A stretch of DNA of 64,000 nt from Hemerocallis citrina (GCA_017893485.1 CM030362.1:183232175-183296174), one strand, 5' to 3'. Shown: positions 43,265-54,979, numbered from the stretch's first letter. The notes: a model not told the origin generated them from the sequence alone. Program-made: numbers and translations.

Positions 43265-45708
43265 GTGGGTGGCACTTATTGTCTCTTGATATGTTTTTAT
43301 TATATTATAATGATGAATCTAGTATAGTTCATGCTAGGGCTTGTTATGAATTTCTAGATCTATGTTTTGATAGTTTGATCATGATTTAAAAATGAGTTGA
43401 TGGTTGTTATGCATGATGAATGAACTTTTGGATATTTATATGAAATAAAGATGCAATCTTTATGAGAGATGATCATGTTTCATTAATCTTGAATGTTCGA
43501 TATTAATGATGTATGTTGAATCTAAATTTTTATCTATAGAATTGATTGGATGATCATAGATTTAATTGTAGATGGTGGAGATTTGTAGAGATAATTAGAA
43601 TTTGTTGTATGCTAAATTCATGCTTGATTGATTTTTAAGTTAAGACTTTTTTTATGGTTATGCGTTGTTTTTAATTATTAAAAATCCAAGCTTAATATTA
43701 TGGTTTGAATAATTTTTGTATGGATCAAAATTAATTTGTCTTCTTGAACAAAGAAGTTGTTTGTGCATGAAAGATTAATATTGTGTTTAAAGAAATAAAT
43801 TTAATCAGAACATATGTTGGATCTTGGTATTTAATTCAAGAGACATGTTTTAAAGGATTAAAAGATGAGATTTTTAATATTTATTTCGATGTTTTAATAC
43901 AAATAAAATTCTTGATGATAAACCCTAATTGTTGTGCATGCAAAATGTTTACAGAAAACAATTCATATGAGAAATAATAAAATCAAAATTTATATTGGGG
44001 GGGGGGGGGGGGGAGGGGGAGGCTAGGGTTTTGAAATAAAAAAAATTGTTACTATTGAAAACCAAACAGTACAGGGTCTCGGGTGAACAGTAACCCGAGG
44101 TTACTGTTCAAACCTGAACAGTAACTAGTAGCAGTTTGCTGTTTTTGGGGGGGGTTCGGTTGGATTTTTGTAATGTTTTGAGTGGGTTTTTGTGTGTGGC
44201 TTTGTGTGCTAATGTTGGGGAACCGTACTACACATATAGATGAGTATATATATGTGTTTAAACTTTTTTTTTTTGTGAAGTTTCATGAAGTTTTGATGGA
44301 GTTTAGAAGTTGTTAAATTTCAGATTTTGTCGAAATCTAGTTGCAAGTTTCTAATATATTCAAGTAACATTTTGAGGAAGTAAATCTATGCATTTAGGGA
44401 TTAAATTCTTAGTTTTGAGGGATTATATATTCAGTTTTTAAAGATGAAAACTTTGAGTTCTAAAGGGAGTATTTTCAGTTTCTAAAATAGGTAAATTTTA
44501 GATTTTGGGAATAAAAGAATTTCAGATTTTTGGGGACGAGATCCCGTATAATTAAGAGGCTTGTTTCAGTTTGAATTGATTGAATTCCTAGTTGAATAAC
44601 TTGAACTCATGGATGATTAAGAAGTGAGATTTGAAAGTTGATTTTTAAAGAATTTCCGTAAAGTGATTATGTTTCCATATTTGAAAGTCTTTTATGGTAC
44701 TATGAGTTGATTAGAAGAAATTTTATTAATAAAGAGTTTTGAATATTAAACCAAGTTGGGGTTTGACTTGTGAGTTTGGGTTGTGATGAGAACCCAAAAA
44801 ATAATGTTGCAGATTTCGAGTTGTGAGACTCTCGAGGTTGAGTGGGACCCTAGTATGCCGGCAAATGAGATTTTGTGGAAATTGTCCAGTGGGGCTTCTG
44901 TTCTTGATTCAGTAGAGTTAAGAAGGGTAGGGTACACAAACTCTAGGGAGACCATGATTCTAATTAAACATAATAAACATAAGGATAGTCACTATTTGGA
45001 GTTGTAATGAAATAAGAGCAAACATGGGTAGAGGGGCCTCACATGATCGGACGGTGGAAGATAATCCCAAAAATTATCGGGCTGTAACCACGGACGGTGT
45101 GGGATGCATCTTCAGAATTACCGGGGATCGGGGCGACGCTCATGGGATATTCGTGTGATGAGGTACGATTTGGCTAGCGGTGTGGATTTCAATTTCAAGA
45201 ATTATCGGGGTGTGAGGGAGTGTACCCAAAATCACGGACGGTGGAAAGTTAATTCTTAAGAATAATCGGGGCATGGCACTAGATACTCACAGAATAATCG
45301 AAAATATTAAAGTAATCACCGTAGTAGGTTAGTTGCATAACGGGGGATTGAACCCCATGAAGTGGAGAACGATAAGGGCTTGCACCAGACCTATGTAGTA
45401 TGAGATGGATAGAATCCAAAAAGTTGCATTAGAAATCATCATAAGCATTTGTGTTTCTTGACTTGTTTTATGCATGCTTGTTTTTGGTTTTCATCTCATA
45501 CACTTGACACTTAGCCTAGCTTCACTTGTTGTTTTGTGCTCCATTTATTGTTGTACCATGTTCTATTTATTATTGTTTATGCATCATTTATAAAATCTAT
45601 ATTAATATGCAGCAAGTTTGTGATTGTAAGATATAGAAGTATCACTATTACTATAGTTGATGTCGGAAGCATTTAACTAACGTGCCCACTTTCAATAGAC
45701 TTTTGCAG
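43265..45708 (+). other. Candidate intron in LTR-A1
   Basis: Donor GAG|GTGGGT at 43265 and acceptor TTTTGCAG at 45708, 2444 bp. The pair is in the same place in A2 (53121-55607) and A3 (58390 down to 56458 on the minus strand). Confidence 0.45.
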
Positions 45709-46145
45709 GTTTTCAGTTATGGATAACATTGGTTCAAGTAAAACTTGGAGTATGAATGAAAGTTGAAAATTCACCGTGTTGTAATAAGATTGTAATTGTT
45801 ATGTTTAATTCCGCTGTGTTTTTGTAAAACAAGATGATGTGATAAAAAGTTTTAATTTTCCTTTTATTCGATACTGTGTTTAAGATTACACTGAAGTTGA
45901 TTTCTGGAATTTGTGCCACTTATTTCTAATTCTATTTATTGAAAATTTGGGGCGCTAGATGTAGTGTTGAATCATGGGGAATCCCCACAACTTGGATGAG
46001 AAAGGTTCCATCGGTGGTGAGGGCAGAGCTAGTGATGACTTTGGAAGAGAAGAGTGCGATGCTGTTCTTGCATTGAAGGTGTTGGCATGGCAAGACATCA
46101 CCGACGAAGTACTCTTTGAAGGTGGTCTTGGCCCGACTGTTTCTA

Positions 46146-46245
46146 GTATGGTTTTACCGTTGTTGCTTTCTTGTCGTTTTATTCATTCTTTTGTTACTTT
46201 TATTTGATATCGTGGGATCTAATTCCTTCATGTTTTACCTTGCAG
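46146..46245 (+). other. Candidate intron in Tat2 aORF
   Basis: CTA|GTATGG to CCTTGCAG, 100 bp, positionally equal to 21442-21526 in Tat1. Confidence 0.65.
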
Positions 46246-46717
46246 GAAAGACAAGCATGGACTACGAAGACATATTGGCGGACTTGGATTTTCTTCGCAA
46301 TAAGAAGGTGGATAAGCCAAGTAAGCGGAAGATGTTGGCGATGCGTCCTCCTCCTTCCCAAGACCTGTTGCCCTGGCCCCTGCTATACGGACTGAGCTAG
46401 CTTCAGTGGCACCGCCGGTTACTACCGCAAGTTCCCCCCTTGTTGTAATTGTGGCAAGTGCCACATCAACTCCACAGATTGTTGGGCTGTTGTGGTTCTT
46501 GTTGACGGAGGGGGGGGGGGGAGATGATCTATACCCCTGACTGGAACGTGAAGCTCCAGGAGAGCTTCTTTGGGAACTCTGCCGCCTGCCTAGACCCTAG
46601 CTGCCACATCCCTACTCCTACTGGTAGAGAAGGCTGATAATTGATCCCCCGAAAGGTCGGTCTTAGAGATTGTGAGGGCACACATGATGGTATGATCCAT
46701 TTCTCTTTGTTTCTTAG

Positions 46718-47372
46718 TGTTGCTTCTTATTTTGGTATGGGAGCAAACAGATAGTGAATTCTTATTTAATGGAAACTACTAAAAATTTGACCTTTGATCT
46801 TTGCCGTGAAATGCGGTTAGAGCTCCTAAGATTGAATCTGGATCGTTGACTGACCACCATGGTCTGAATCCGATGGTTACTAACGTTGCCGATGGACCTG
46901 CAAAAAGCCTGAAACATCGAGGGGTGGCCCCGGCGACAAACCCTTCGACGCTCAAGTCAGAACCCGAAACAGAAAGAGAGTATGAGAGAGTAACTGGCGA
47001 TTTGTTGATTACCTTCTGACTGTGGAGGAGGGAGGGTATTTATAGGCCTGAGAAACATATCAAGAGATTGATCTAGATCTGTTGGACCGATATGAATTTC
47101 TTATCTCCTTTATGTTTCTCCCCCTCAAGAAATAAGTTCTCTTGTTAGGGGATAATAGATTTGACTCCTAGCCTTCATGGGTTGGGTGTCTCTCCTAGTG
47201 GGCCTAGTCTGTCACTTTTTATGGACCTGGAAGAAGCCTATGTCTTGTAAAGGATCCTGGAGAAGGCCCATACCTGTTAAAGAGGCATGTTATGATTAAT
47301 CTGCCTATAGAAGCTTTGAGATCTGTACTGGAATCATACGACCCTGATTTGCTAAGATTTTTACCGTCATCA
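46718..47372 (-). mobile_element. Solo LTR of a Tat-type element in the Tat2 aORF intron
   Basis: 655 bp, plus strand TGTTGC to GTCATCA. Its start TTTTGGTATGGGAGCAAACA resembles the Tat1 LTR start (TTCGGTATGGGGGCAATCA). A perfect 5-bp duplication cttag lies at 46713-46717 and 47373-47377. It sits in an aORF intron between donor 46690 and acceptor 47432. Confidence 0.85.
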
Positions 47373-49036
47373 CTTAGCTTGCAATTTCATCCCTTGCAAC
47401 ATAATGTTTTAACCATTTTCTTCTTGTCTCAGGCGATATGTCACTTCCGGCATTTGGTCGACTTCTATGCAGCCGATGAGAAGAACTTGAGGGCTCAGAT
47501 CTCTCACGCCGAGAAGGACAAGACAAAAGTCTTCAAAGAACTAAAGGCAGAGTTGGAGAAGTTGAAGAAGAAGGAAAGGGAGGCGTGCCTTGAGTTGGTG
47601 GTGTTGATGACGGGTAAAGAGAAGATGCACCTCGAGCTGGAGGCGCCGAAGGAGAGAGAGAAGGCGTCAGCAAAAAAGAATGTTGATCTTTTTACTTGAG
47701 TAAGAGAAGGCCCGTGCTGATGCGGCCTTGGAGTTGGAGAAGGTCCGTGCTGATGCGACTTTGGAACAAAAGGCCGAGGTGGCCAAGGTTCATGTGGAGT
47801 GTAAGTCTAAGCTGCATGGGGTGGTGCTCAAGTCTTACACCTCGGCGATTTCAAAAATGGCTGAGCATGTTACTGGTTTCGATGGGAAAGGCTACCATGT
47901 GACTCTTCGACCAGCAAAGCCCCTTTATATTGGTAGAAGGATGATGGCGAGGTTGACACTCCCACGGGGAGCACGAGGAGTAGTTCTGGAAAGAAGAAAA
48001 AGGAGAAGGAGGCAGCTGGGGGCTCCTTATCTATGGTATTGCCGAAGCAGGTGGACGCTTGATTCACCGTGTTATGCCTTTGTTTTCCTTTCTAGGCTTT
48101 CTTTAGTTGCCTATGTTTCAGATGTTTATGCTTTGGACTTTTTAGTTGCTTTGTGTGATGCCTAATTGCGGACTGGCCACAACGTTCTTCTATCTTCGTA
48201 TTAGTAGATGAGAAACTATTTTATAGCTTTGTCACTACCTATTGTATTGTGTTTGTGCGCTTTGAAGTGATGTTTGACCGTAGCGCCTATTTGATTGTCT
48301 CTTTCGTGACTATGTTCTTGGACTTGTTGACAGATGATCGTTGGGACGGGTGAGAAACCCCGCAGTGATGAGGTTGAGCGACTTCGCAAGCGACTGCACA
48401 TAATGGAATTAGCTATTGATCGATTGTGTGTTCAGTCAGAAGACGAGTGGCTGGAGTCTGTTTGCCTTAAGTCGGCGCTTATCAAGAGGGATTGTGAGTT
48501 AGCCCTCCTACGTGTTGATCGTCTTGCCAGCTTGCCATTGCCTCTGAAGTGACAAAAGACAGTATCGGAGAGTGTGCTATACTTAGGGAAGTAGTTGTTG
48601 AGAAATACTTCGAATTATATTGTCTCCAAGTGAGACTCGGTGGGTTGCGAACGACAAGCACTTTGTACATTAATGGTGCGGAAAAAAGGAGCAACGGTTG
48701 ATGTGAAGAAAAGTACTACGGCTAATGCGAAAGGGAATGCAATGGCTGGTGGATCTGGGTTAACCGTTGGGGGAGTGCTCATAACAATGCAGACACCCCC
48801 TCATCATCCTAGCGATGCTCAGAGTGGTGTGTTTGTCTTGTCAAGTTTAGCTTCGGTCCGTGGAGAATAGCGTGCTCCGGGTGGCAGCCCGCAGACTCAA
48901 TCCACGGGATCAGCATTCTCTGCCAAAGATGCTAGCGGTCAAGGAGAAGTGGTGGTCATCAAGAAACCCACAAGGAGGCTTGTATCTTTTAGGAATAATG
49001 TTCCTCGCCCACTGAGTCAAAATGGCAGTTTCTAGG

Positions 49037-50150
49037 TCGCATGCAGGACTACGATGCCGCTTAATGTTTCGGCATGTCATTGTATTGATCTTTTTTCACT
49101 CGCAGACTTACTGTAGTTCGATGCTTGTCGTATGGCTCATAATTTTGTACTTATAAATTACTTGGAATGGTACTGGATCTGAACATATGGATTTGCGGTA
49201 GTTCTGTGATTTGAAGAATTCTTTTCATATGCTTGATCCTTGTTGTGCAACTTGTTGTTAAGATTAATGGGTCATCGACTGGGTTCTTTGTAACTAAATA
49301 ACAGGGCCTCAAGTCTATTGTGAATAGCTAATGAACTGTCGACGATGTGCATAATGTTTGACATAGTTTAGAACTTATTCGCCCTGTACTCAGCTAGTTA
49401 TAGGACCAACTATGAGGGAGAGTTGTTTTCCAAACTTGCTGTATGGGTCCTCCAATAAATTGTGAAAGTCACATCGAGTGCCGAGTTGAACTCCAAGTGT
49501 TACTTTTGCAAGTTTGATTGGAATAACTACAATCCACGATTTTGGACCTCTAATATATCTTTAAGGGATTTTAACTAATTTCAGAAATATATCGAAGGAC
49601 GAGTTGAACTCTAAACGTGCTTGGTTGCAAGTTGCTAAAGTAACTTCGAACCATGGGTATGGATTCCAAACTTGTTAGAATTGCGAGTTAAACTCCGGAC
49701 TTCACTTTGTCACAAGTTGCTAAAGTAACATCGAACCATGGGTATGTACTCTGAACCTGTCGTCGAGGTGCAAATAGATTGCAGGAGCAGATCAAATGGC
49801 GAAGCGAACTCTGAATTTGCTTTATTGGAAATTGTTAGAGTAACTTAGAGTCATGAGTATGGACTCCGAATCCGTCTTGTAAGGAGCTTTTAACGAGTTT
49901 TTTTGTGTATTGGGTGTTTAACTCGTTGTTTGCTCTATAAAATTGAACAAGATGTTTTGAAATAAACTAGCCAATTTTATTGAAAAAATAAATTAAGGGG
50001 TTGCTCTAGTGGCTGACCTTTATTATATGCATTGACCGTTAGGGAAAGCAGTCTTTATCGAAAGTAAAACTAAATAGCTGCTCTAGAGGCTGACCTTTAT
50101 TAGAAATTGAGAAAATTTTCTACTATTACTAAGAGAGAACTTTTAGACGC
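49037..50150. other. Tat2 spacer with degenerate repeats
   Basis: No gene is seen. From about 49480 to 49880 the blocks AACATCGAACCATGGGTATG and ACTCCGAA recur three to four times at irregular spacing near 110-115 bp, the counterpart of 23750-24105 in Tat1. Confidence 0.6.
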
Positions 50151-50300
50151 CCTCGTTATGCTTCAAGAGATGCTACTCATTCCAAGTCCCTGCTGTTATA
50201 CCCCTGCCCCATAGGTCTTAAAGTCGGTGAGCCGATAGGTGAACGACTTGGTAGACCTTGCCTGGACTCGCTTCTTTAGCAGAGTGGCTGCGGATGGGGG
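50150..50300 (-). pseudogene. Integrase C-terminal scrap (Tat2)
   Basis: Short matches to Tat1 24330-24430 around CATTCCAAGTCC and ATACCCCTGCCCC, but no continuous frame. After it the sequence jumps to the protease side. Confidence 0.4.
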
Positions 50301-50536
50301 ATTTAGGTTTGTTATTATGATCTTATGATGATGCGCTTGGACCTGGGAGGAGATGAATTGACAGATTTGGAAGTTCTCGATAGGATTGTCTTGTGCAATA
50401 GCTTCAAACCCGTCTGCAGACTCGGTGTTACTATGATTGCTTTATGGAAGTAGCTCTATGGCATTGAGGGAGAGAACCGAACCCCCCCCATTGTAGTAGT
50501 GTAGCATGCTTGTGCTGTCTGTTAGCTTCCCACAAC

Positions 50537-50932
50537 CTAGCATATGCCTGCTATTGTCGGGAACTTCATTTTCATGTGAAACGCAGAGGCAACCGCATGG
50601 AAAGCTCCCAGCCCTGGGCGGCCAAAAATGACATTATACGCGGCTTTCATGTCGACTATTAGGAATTCTAATGCTTCTGTCTGAGTTGTTGGAGCTTTTC
50701 CTGCCGTCACATCAAGTATGACGATTCCCTCAACTTGGACGGGTGCGCCTGAGAAGCTGTGAAGTGTATAACTGACTAGCTTGAGTCGTTCTCGTGAAAG
50801 CTTCTGAGCATCGAATGCAGTCATGAAGATGATGTTTACGGAGCAGTCGTTATCTACGAGAATACGTTGCACCTCATAATTTTCCACGCATAAATTGATA
50901 ACCAGTACGTTGCAGTGAGGCGACGCCCTCAA
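50537..50932 (-). pseudogene. Protease region of Tat2
   Basis: A 131-residue frame with ILVDNDCSVNI at the active site, where Tat1 has ILVDNGSSINI, so the catalytic glycine is lost. Then come GIVILDVTAGK, LIVDMKAAYN and FGRPGL, as in Tat1. It is the best preserved pol piece of Tat2, but it is catalytically doubtful and has no RT after it. Confidence 0.8.
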
Positions 50933-51160
50933 GATCTTTATCGGAGAAGGTTATAGAGAGGCCAAACTCTTTACGGGTGGAGCGTTATGTACTGAATCAA
51001 ATACCCTCACGAAGGCTTTGCAGGAGGAGTTGGAATCTCTCCCCATAGGTCCTCCAAGAATGGCATATAGAATGGCCATGTGTTCGGGGTCTCATGATTC
51101 ATAGGGTCTCTCTTGATTCTTATTAGCCCCTAGTGGCGAAGGAGTTTTGGCATTGTTGTT

Positions 51161-52450
51161 TCATTGGACAAATTGAGAGAGATAACCTTGGTGAATCATG
51201 TCTTCAATTTCTTCTTTGAGGGCCCTGCAATTGTCGGTAGTGTGTCTGTGGCCTCTGTGAAATGCGCACCACATGTTCACATCTCTTCTCTTGCTGGACA
51301 TTTTCATCTTGGGAGGAGGACAGACTATCTCATCCTTCTCAACTGCCATGAGGATGGCAAACACATTGGTGTTCAGGGGAGTGAACTTGTCGAATGGGGT
51401 GTTGGAGGAGGACGGCGTTGACCTACACCGTTTATTCTGAAACTTCTTGGGCGCTTCCTCGCTTGCATTCTCCCGTTTGTTCCTGGAATGTAAGTCTTTT
51501 TTACCTTGCGGATTGAGAGCTTCCTCGATCCTAATGTACTTGTCACTCCTTTCTGGGAGCTCAGTGAACTCTCTAGGACGCTTCTTCGTGAGAGAAGCTT
51601 TTAGTTCTTTTTTGCATGATGTTGTGGTGGAAAGCTGCAGCCGCCACTGAAGAGTCCAAAGAGGAAATCGACCTTGCTTCGGTCGTGAAGTATTTGACGA
51701 AGTCTTTAAGTAATTCTCCTTTCTTTTGCTTCAGTTACAATAGGGAGGCACTTTATTTTTTCAGTTTTACAGCTGGTAACGAAGTGCGCTATGAAAAACT
51801 CCTCGAGCTGGTCGAAAGAGAATATTGACTCCGGAGTGAACGGGAAACCATTCCCTTGCTGATTCTTTCAGTGTCACGAGGAAGGTTCGACACATGAGCA
51901 CATCGGTGGCATTGTAGGGTCTTGAAATTCTCGATATGTTTGGTCGGGTCTGATTCTCCACTGTATGATTCGAATTGAGGAGCTTTGAAGTCCTTTGAGA
52001 CGAGTGCATTGATGATGGTTTTACCGAAAGGATGTTGACTAGGGCAGTAGGCCATGCTGGAGAGGTTTCCCTCATTCTTCATCTACTCTAAACGATCTTC
52101 TACTTTTTGGATCGGTGAAAGACTTGGCCGTCCTTTCCATTGGATTCAGTTAAGTCGGCGGATCCTTCTTGGGGGGCTGGCCCAGATCTTGACTACCTTG
52201 GATAGCCCGGAAGATGTCGAGCTTGAACTTATCCAATTCGGCCTAGTGACTAAGGCATCTTTCAGTTTTTTCGGCTCAAGAAGTTTTTGACTCTTACAAG
52301 TCAGGCTTCTATTGCGGTGCGCCCCTTGTGAGAGAAGGATTGCCTTGATCTCTGTCTAGGAGAGTTGCTTCTTTGGATTTTTTGACGTTCTGAGCTGGAG
52401 GCCTCAGTTCGGGCGTGCCTCTCGTCCAAGCAGATTCGTAGATCAGTTTC
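51161..52450 (-). pseudogene. gag of Tat2
   Basis: The left part (51161-51364) has the C-x-F-H type motif CAFHRGHRHTTDNCRALK. The right part (51767-52082) has AHVSNLPRDT-like and FESYSGESDPTKHIENFK sequence, equal to the gag domain of Tat1 around 32450-32600. Several frameshifts are present. LTR-A2 inserted at 52492 and removed the N-terminus and 5' LTR side. Confidence 0.8.
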
Positions 52451-52888
52451 TCAATGTCTTGCACTGATGATTTGGCGGAGATCTCTAGATCTATAGCACC
52501 CTATAATTTTAAATAAAATTTTGAGATTAATAAATGAATTAAAGTGATTTTTTGTGATTTAATAAATATTTTCTAAAATTTATCTTTTTGCACGTGCAAA
52601 ACACATGCAGATATTTTCTTGAGAAACTTGAAGTCAGAAATTATTTTGGGGAAACCTAATATTTATTAGTAGGTATTATTTACGAATTTTTTGGATTTTT
52701 TAATATTAATTTGGCATGTTTTTCAAATATTACAAAAAAGGGGCTTTTGTACAAAATTACCACTTGAAGTAAAAACTCCAGATTTTCGGTTTTCTGGGCT
52801 GAGCATGATGGCTAGCCAACTAAGAGGTAAAGATTTTAATTTTTGTTCTAATAGATTTGGCCTATTTTGCTAATTTATTAAAGGAGGT

Positions 52889-52898
52889 CTATATATGT
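52889..52898 (+). promoter_or_regulatory. LTR-A2 TATA box
   Basis: CTATATATG in the same position relative to the intron donor as CTATATAGG of A1 (43107). Confidence 0.5.
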
Positions 52899-54171
52899 AA
52901 AGGAATAATTTGTTACGTGATGTTTCCATATAACTTGTAAAACCCTAAAAACCCAGATTTTGGCCTATATTATGGCTGCTATAGCCACCCCCCTTCTCCA
53001 CAAAAACAAAAGTATATTTTTATTATTGGTTTTCTTGGAGTTTCGAAGCAAGGATCTTGGATTTTTGCGAAATGAGGAGCTCTTCCTATTCTTTATTATC
53101 TTCGATGATTCTTCAATAAGGTAAGTGGCATATGTTTGATTCCTTGTTGTTCTATGCATTTTATATATGATGATTTATCTAGTAGAATGCATGATAGATG
53201 ATTGTATGATGATATAATTAATTTATTGATGGATGGATGATTAAAAATAGAACTTTTCATGAAAACTATGCAATTGATGAATAAAATTCTACATAGATGA
53301 CTTAAGAATGTTAAGAACTTAGTAGGAATCATGGGTATATTGTTTTCCTTCATATTCTTGCTGAATTGATTGTATATAATGGGTTTGAAAACTTATAATG
53401 CATAAAATTCAATAAATGTGGATTTCTTTACTTAGTATGTATATATACATTCTGTTTTTGATGTTTTGATGAGAAAAACTTGACTACTACATGTTGTAGA
53501 TGCATATAATCATGGGCAAATTGATATAACTAATTTGTATATGTGTTTAATGAATTGCAAGAGAGAGTTGGGATCAAAGATCAAGACTTGTGTTGAAATA
53601 TGATTTTCTTTTAATTTCGGGTCTGATGAAAACTGGCCGAAGTAGAGATTTTTGAGTTTTGTAAAGTTTTCCATGGATTTTGAATTTATATTGATATAAC
53701 TAGTTTTTACATGTGTTTAACAAGTTGCAAGAAGGGTTTTTGAAATCAAAAGATCAAGTTTTGAAGGTTGAATAGGGTTTTGAATTTTCAGGTCTGATGG
53801 TATAAGCCGAAAGTGGAATTTTTTGTGTTTTTGCGAAGTTTCAAGTGAATCTTTGGTTTATATTATGACTGAGATTGAATTGAACATTTCACTACTCTTA
53901 TACCACGATTCTTGTTTATTTTACTGATATATATATACACATATATACCTATATATTCAAAAATTTCTGATTTGAAGAAGTTTTTGTTGAAAATTGCTCT
54001 TTTATGAATTTGATGAGAGTTCGATTTGATTTATAAACTCCAGTATGTTAAAAAGGTTGTATTTGATCATCTTAGGATTTTAATTTCACGAAATCATCCT
54101 TTTAAAGATTTAAAACTATATATCAGTTGTGAAGTGCACAATTTTTAAAGCTGGCTGTGTATTAGCTGTCG

Positions 54172-54282
54172 GTCGACTGTCCTATTTTTGAACTAGGATG
54201 TCTGTCGACCGTCATTGTTAGATTTTGGATTTTTGGCATGTGCGGTCGACTGTCTCGGATTTGAAATGAGATGTCGGTCGAC
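54172..54282. repeat. GTCGAC palindrome cluster in LTR-A2
   Basis: GTCGAC at 54172, 54204, 54245 and 54277, most within CGGTCGAC or GTCGACCG, in an otherwise AT-rich stretch. Confidence 0.85.
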
Positions 54283-54979
54283 CGACACCTGCTGCTCTTG
54301 CTGTTTTGCTGAGTTTTCTTGATGATTTCTTGAACAATTATTTCTCGAACTTATGGATTATTGATCTACTATTTTAGATGAAGTTTTGCTACAGATTACT
54401 GAATTTTACAGAGAGTTATATTTTGATCAATAACAAAATTTAATTGGTATTCCTATGACTTTAGAAAGCGAACTATATATGGATTTTGAGGAATTAATGT
54501 TTTGTGATTTTTTCTATGACTTCAAAATGCGAAACTCAGTTTTTTAAGAGATTAAATCTTAGACTTTTTTTCAGGAAATTTTTTATGTATTCAGATAAAT
54601 TGGATTGGTTGATTTTAAGAAGTTTTCTTAATATAAATGAATTGATGATGGAATTAAGAGTTTTAATGAAGGTTTTGTGTTGATATTCAAGTTGTGAGTC
54701 TCTAGAGATTGAGTGAGATTCCTATAAACCGGCATATGAGAATTTGTGGATTTTGACCAGCTTGAGTCTTGGGGTTGTTTTGGTGGATTTAAGTCTGGCA
54801 GGGTTCACCAACTCTAGAGAGGGGGAAATTGTGTTTTAATTAATAATAACTAAGGATAGGCACTTGTGGAGATGTCATAAAACTTTGGAAACGTAAGTAT
54901 GGGTTCTGTTGCTAGTCCAAAGGATGTATTTCAGGACTGTGTGTTTGGTTTGTCCCTAGATGACAGTTTGTATGTTCGC

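Larger units (their letters stand above)
41500..45959 (+). mobile_element. LTR-A1: 4.5-kb solo LTR in Tat2 aORF
   Basis: Starts TATAACACCC (TG mutated to TA) and ends GGGGCGCTAGA (TACA mutated to TAGA). Flanks cgtag (41495-41499) and tgtag (45960-45964) match at 4/5. It shares landmarks with A2 and A3: AT-rich front, TATA box, intron donor GAG|GTGGGT at 43265, hypervariable repeats, the block ending CCTATGTAGTATG, and acceptor TTTTGCAG at 45708. A Helitron-like element and a MITE lie inside. It has two TATA-like sites (41964 and 43108) and the front part seems partly duplicated. Confidence 0.78.
40817..49036 (+). pseudogene. aORF of Tat2, split by two solo LTRs
   Basis: The N-terminal part (40817-41140) reads YTTEADYAITILSREELAVI, then LCLPLHPFIKKVLN and VQLMPNTWRHVVGFVLQC (41230-41345), close to the plant 'putative gypsy type transposon' domain and to Tat1 12942-13159. 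Stops occur at 41138, 41189 and 41275. LTR-A1 interrupts at 41500-45959. Coding resumes at 45974 (VLAWQDITDEVLFEGGL, matching LGWKDITEGVLFSGGL of Tat1). An intron lies at 46146-46245, and a second begins near 46690, enlarged by the solo LTR 46718-47372, with acceptor CTTGTCTCAG at about 47432. Lysine- and glutamate-rich coiled coil follows (47450-48550). The tail RRLVSFRNNVP ends at the stop 49034-49036. Confidence 0.72.
40800..52491 (-). mobile_element. Tat2: internal part of a second Tat element
   Basis: Holds an aORF (+), a repeat spacer, an integrase scrap, protease and gag (-) in the same order as Tat1, but no LTRs of its own. RT, RNase H and the integrase core are missing: the sequence jumps from the integrase C-terminus (about 50290) to the linker before protease (about 50400). 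Solo LTR-A1 and a solo Tat-type LTR lie inside the aORF. LTR-B2 abuts on the left and LTR-A2 cuts gag on the right. Confidence 0.75.
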
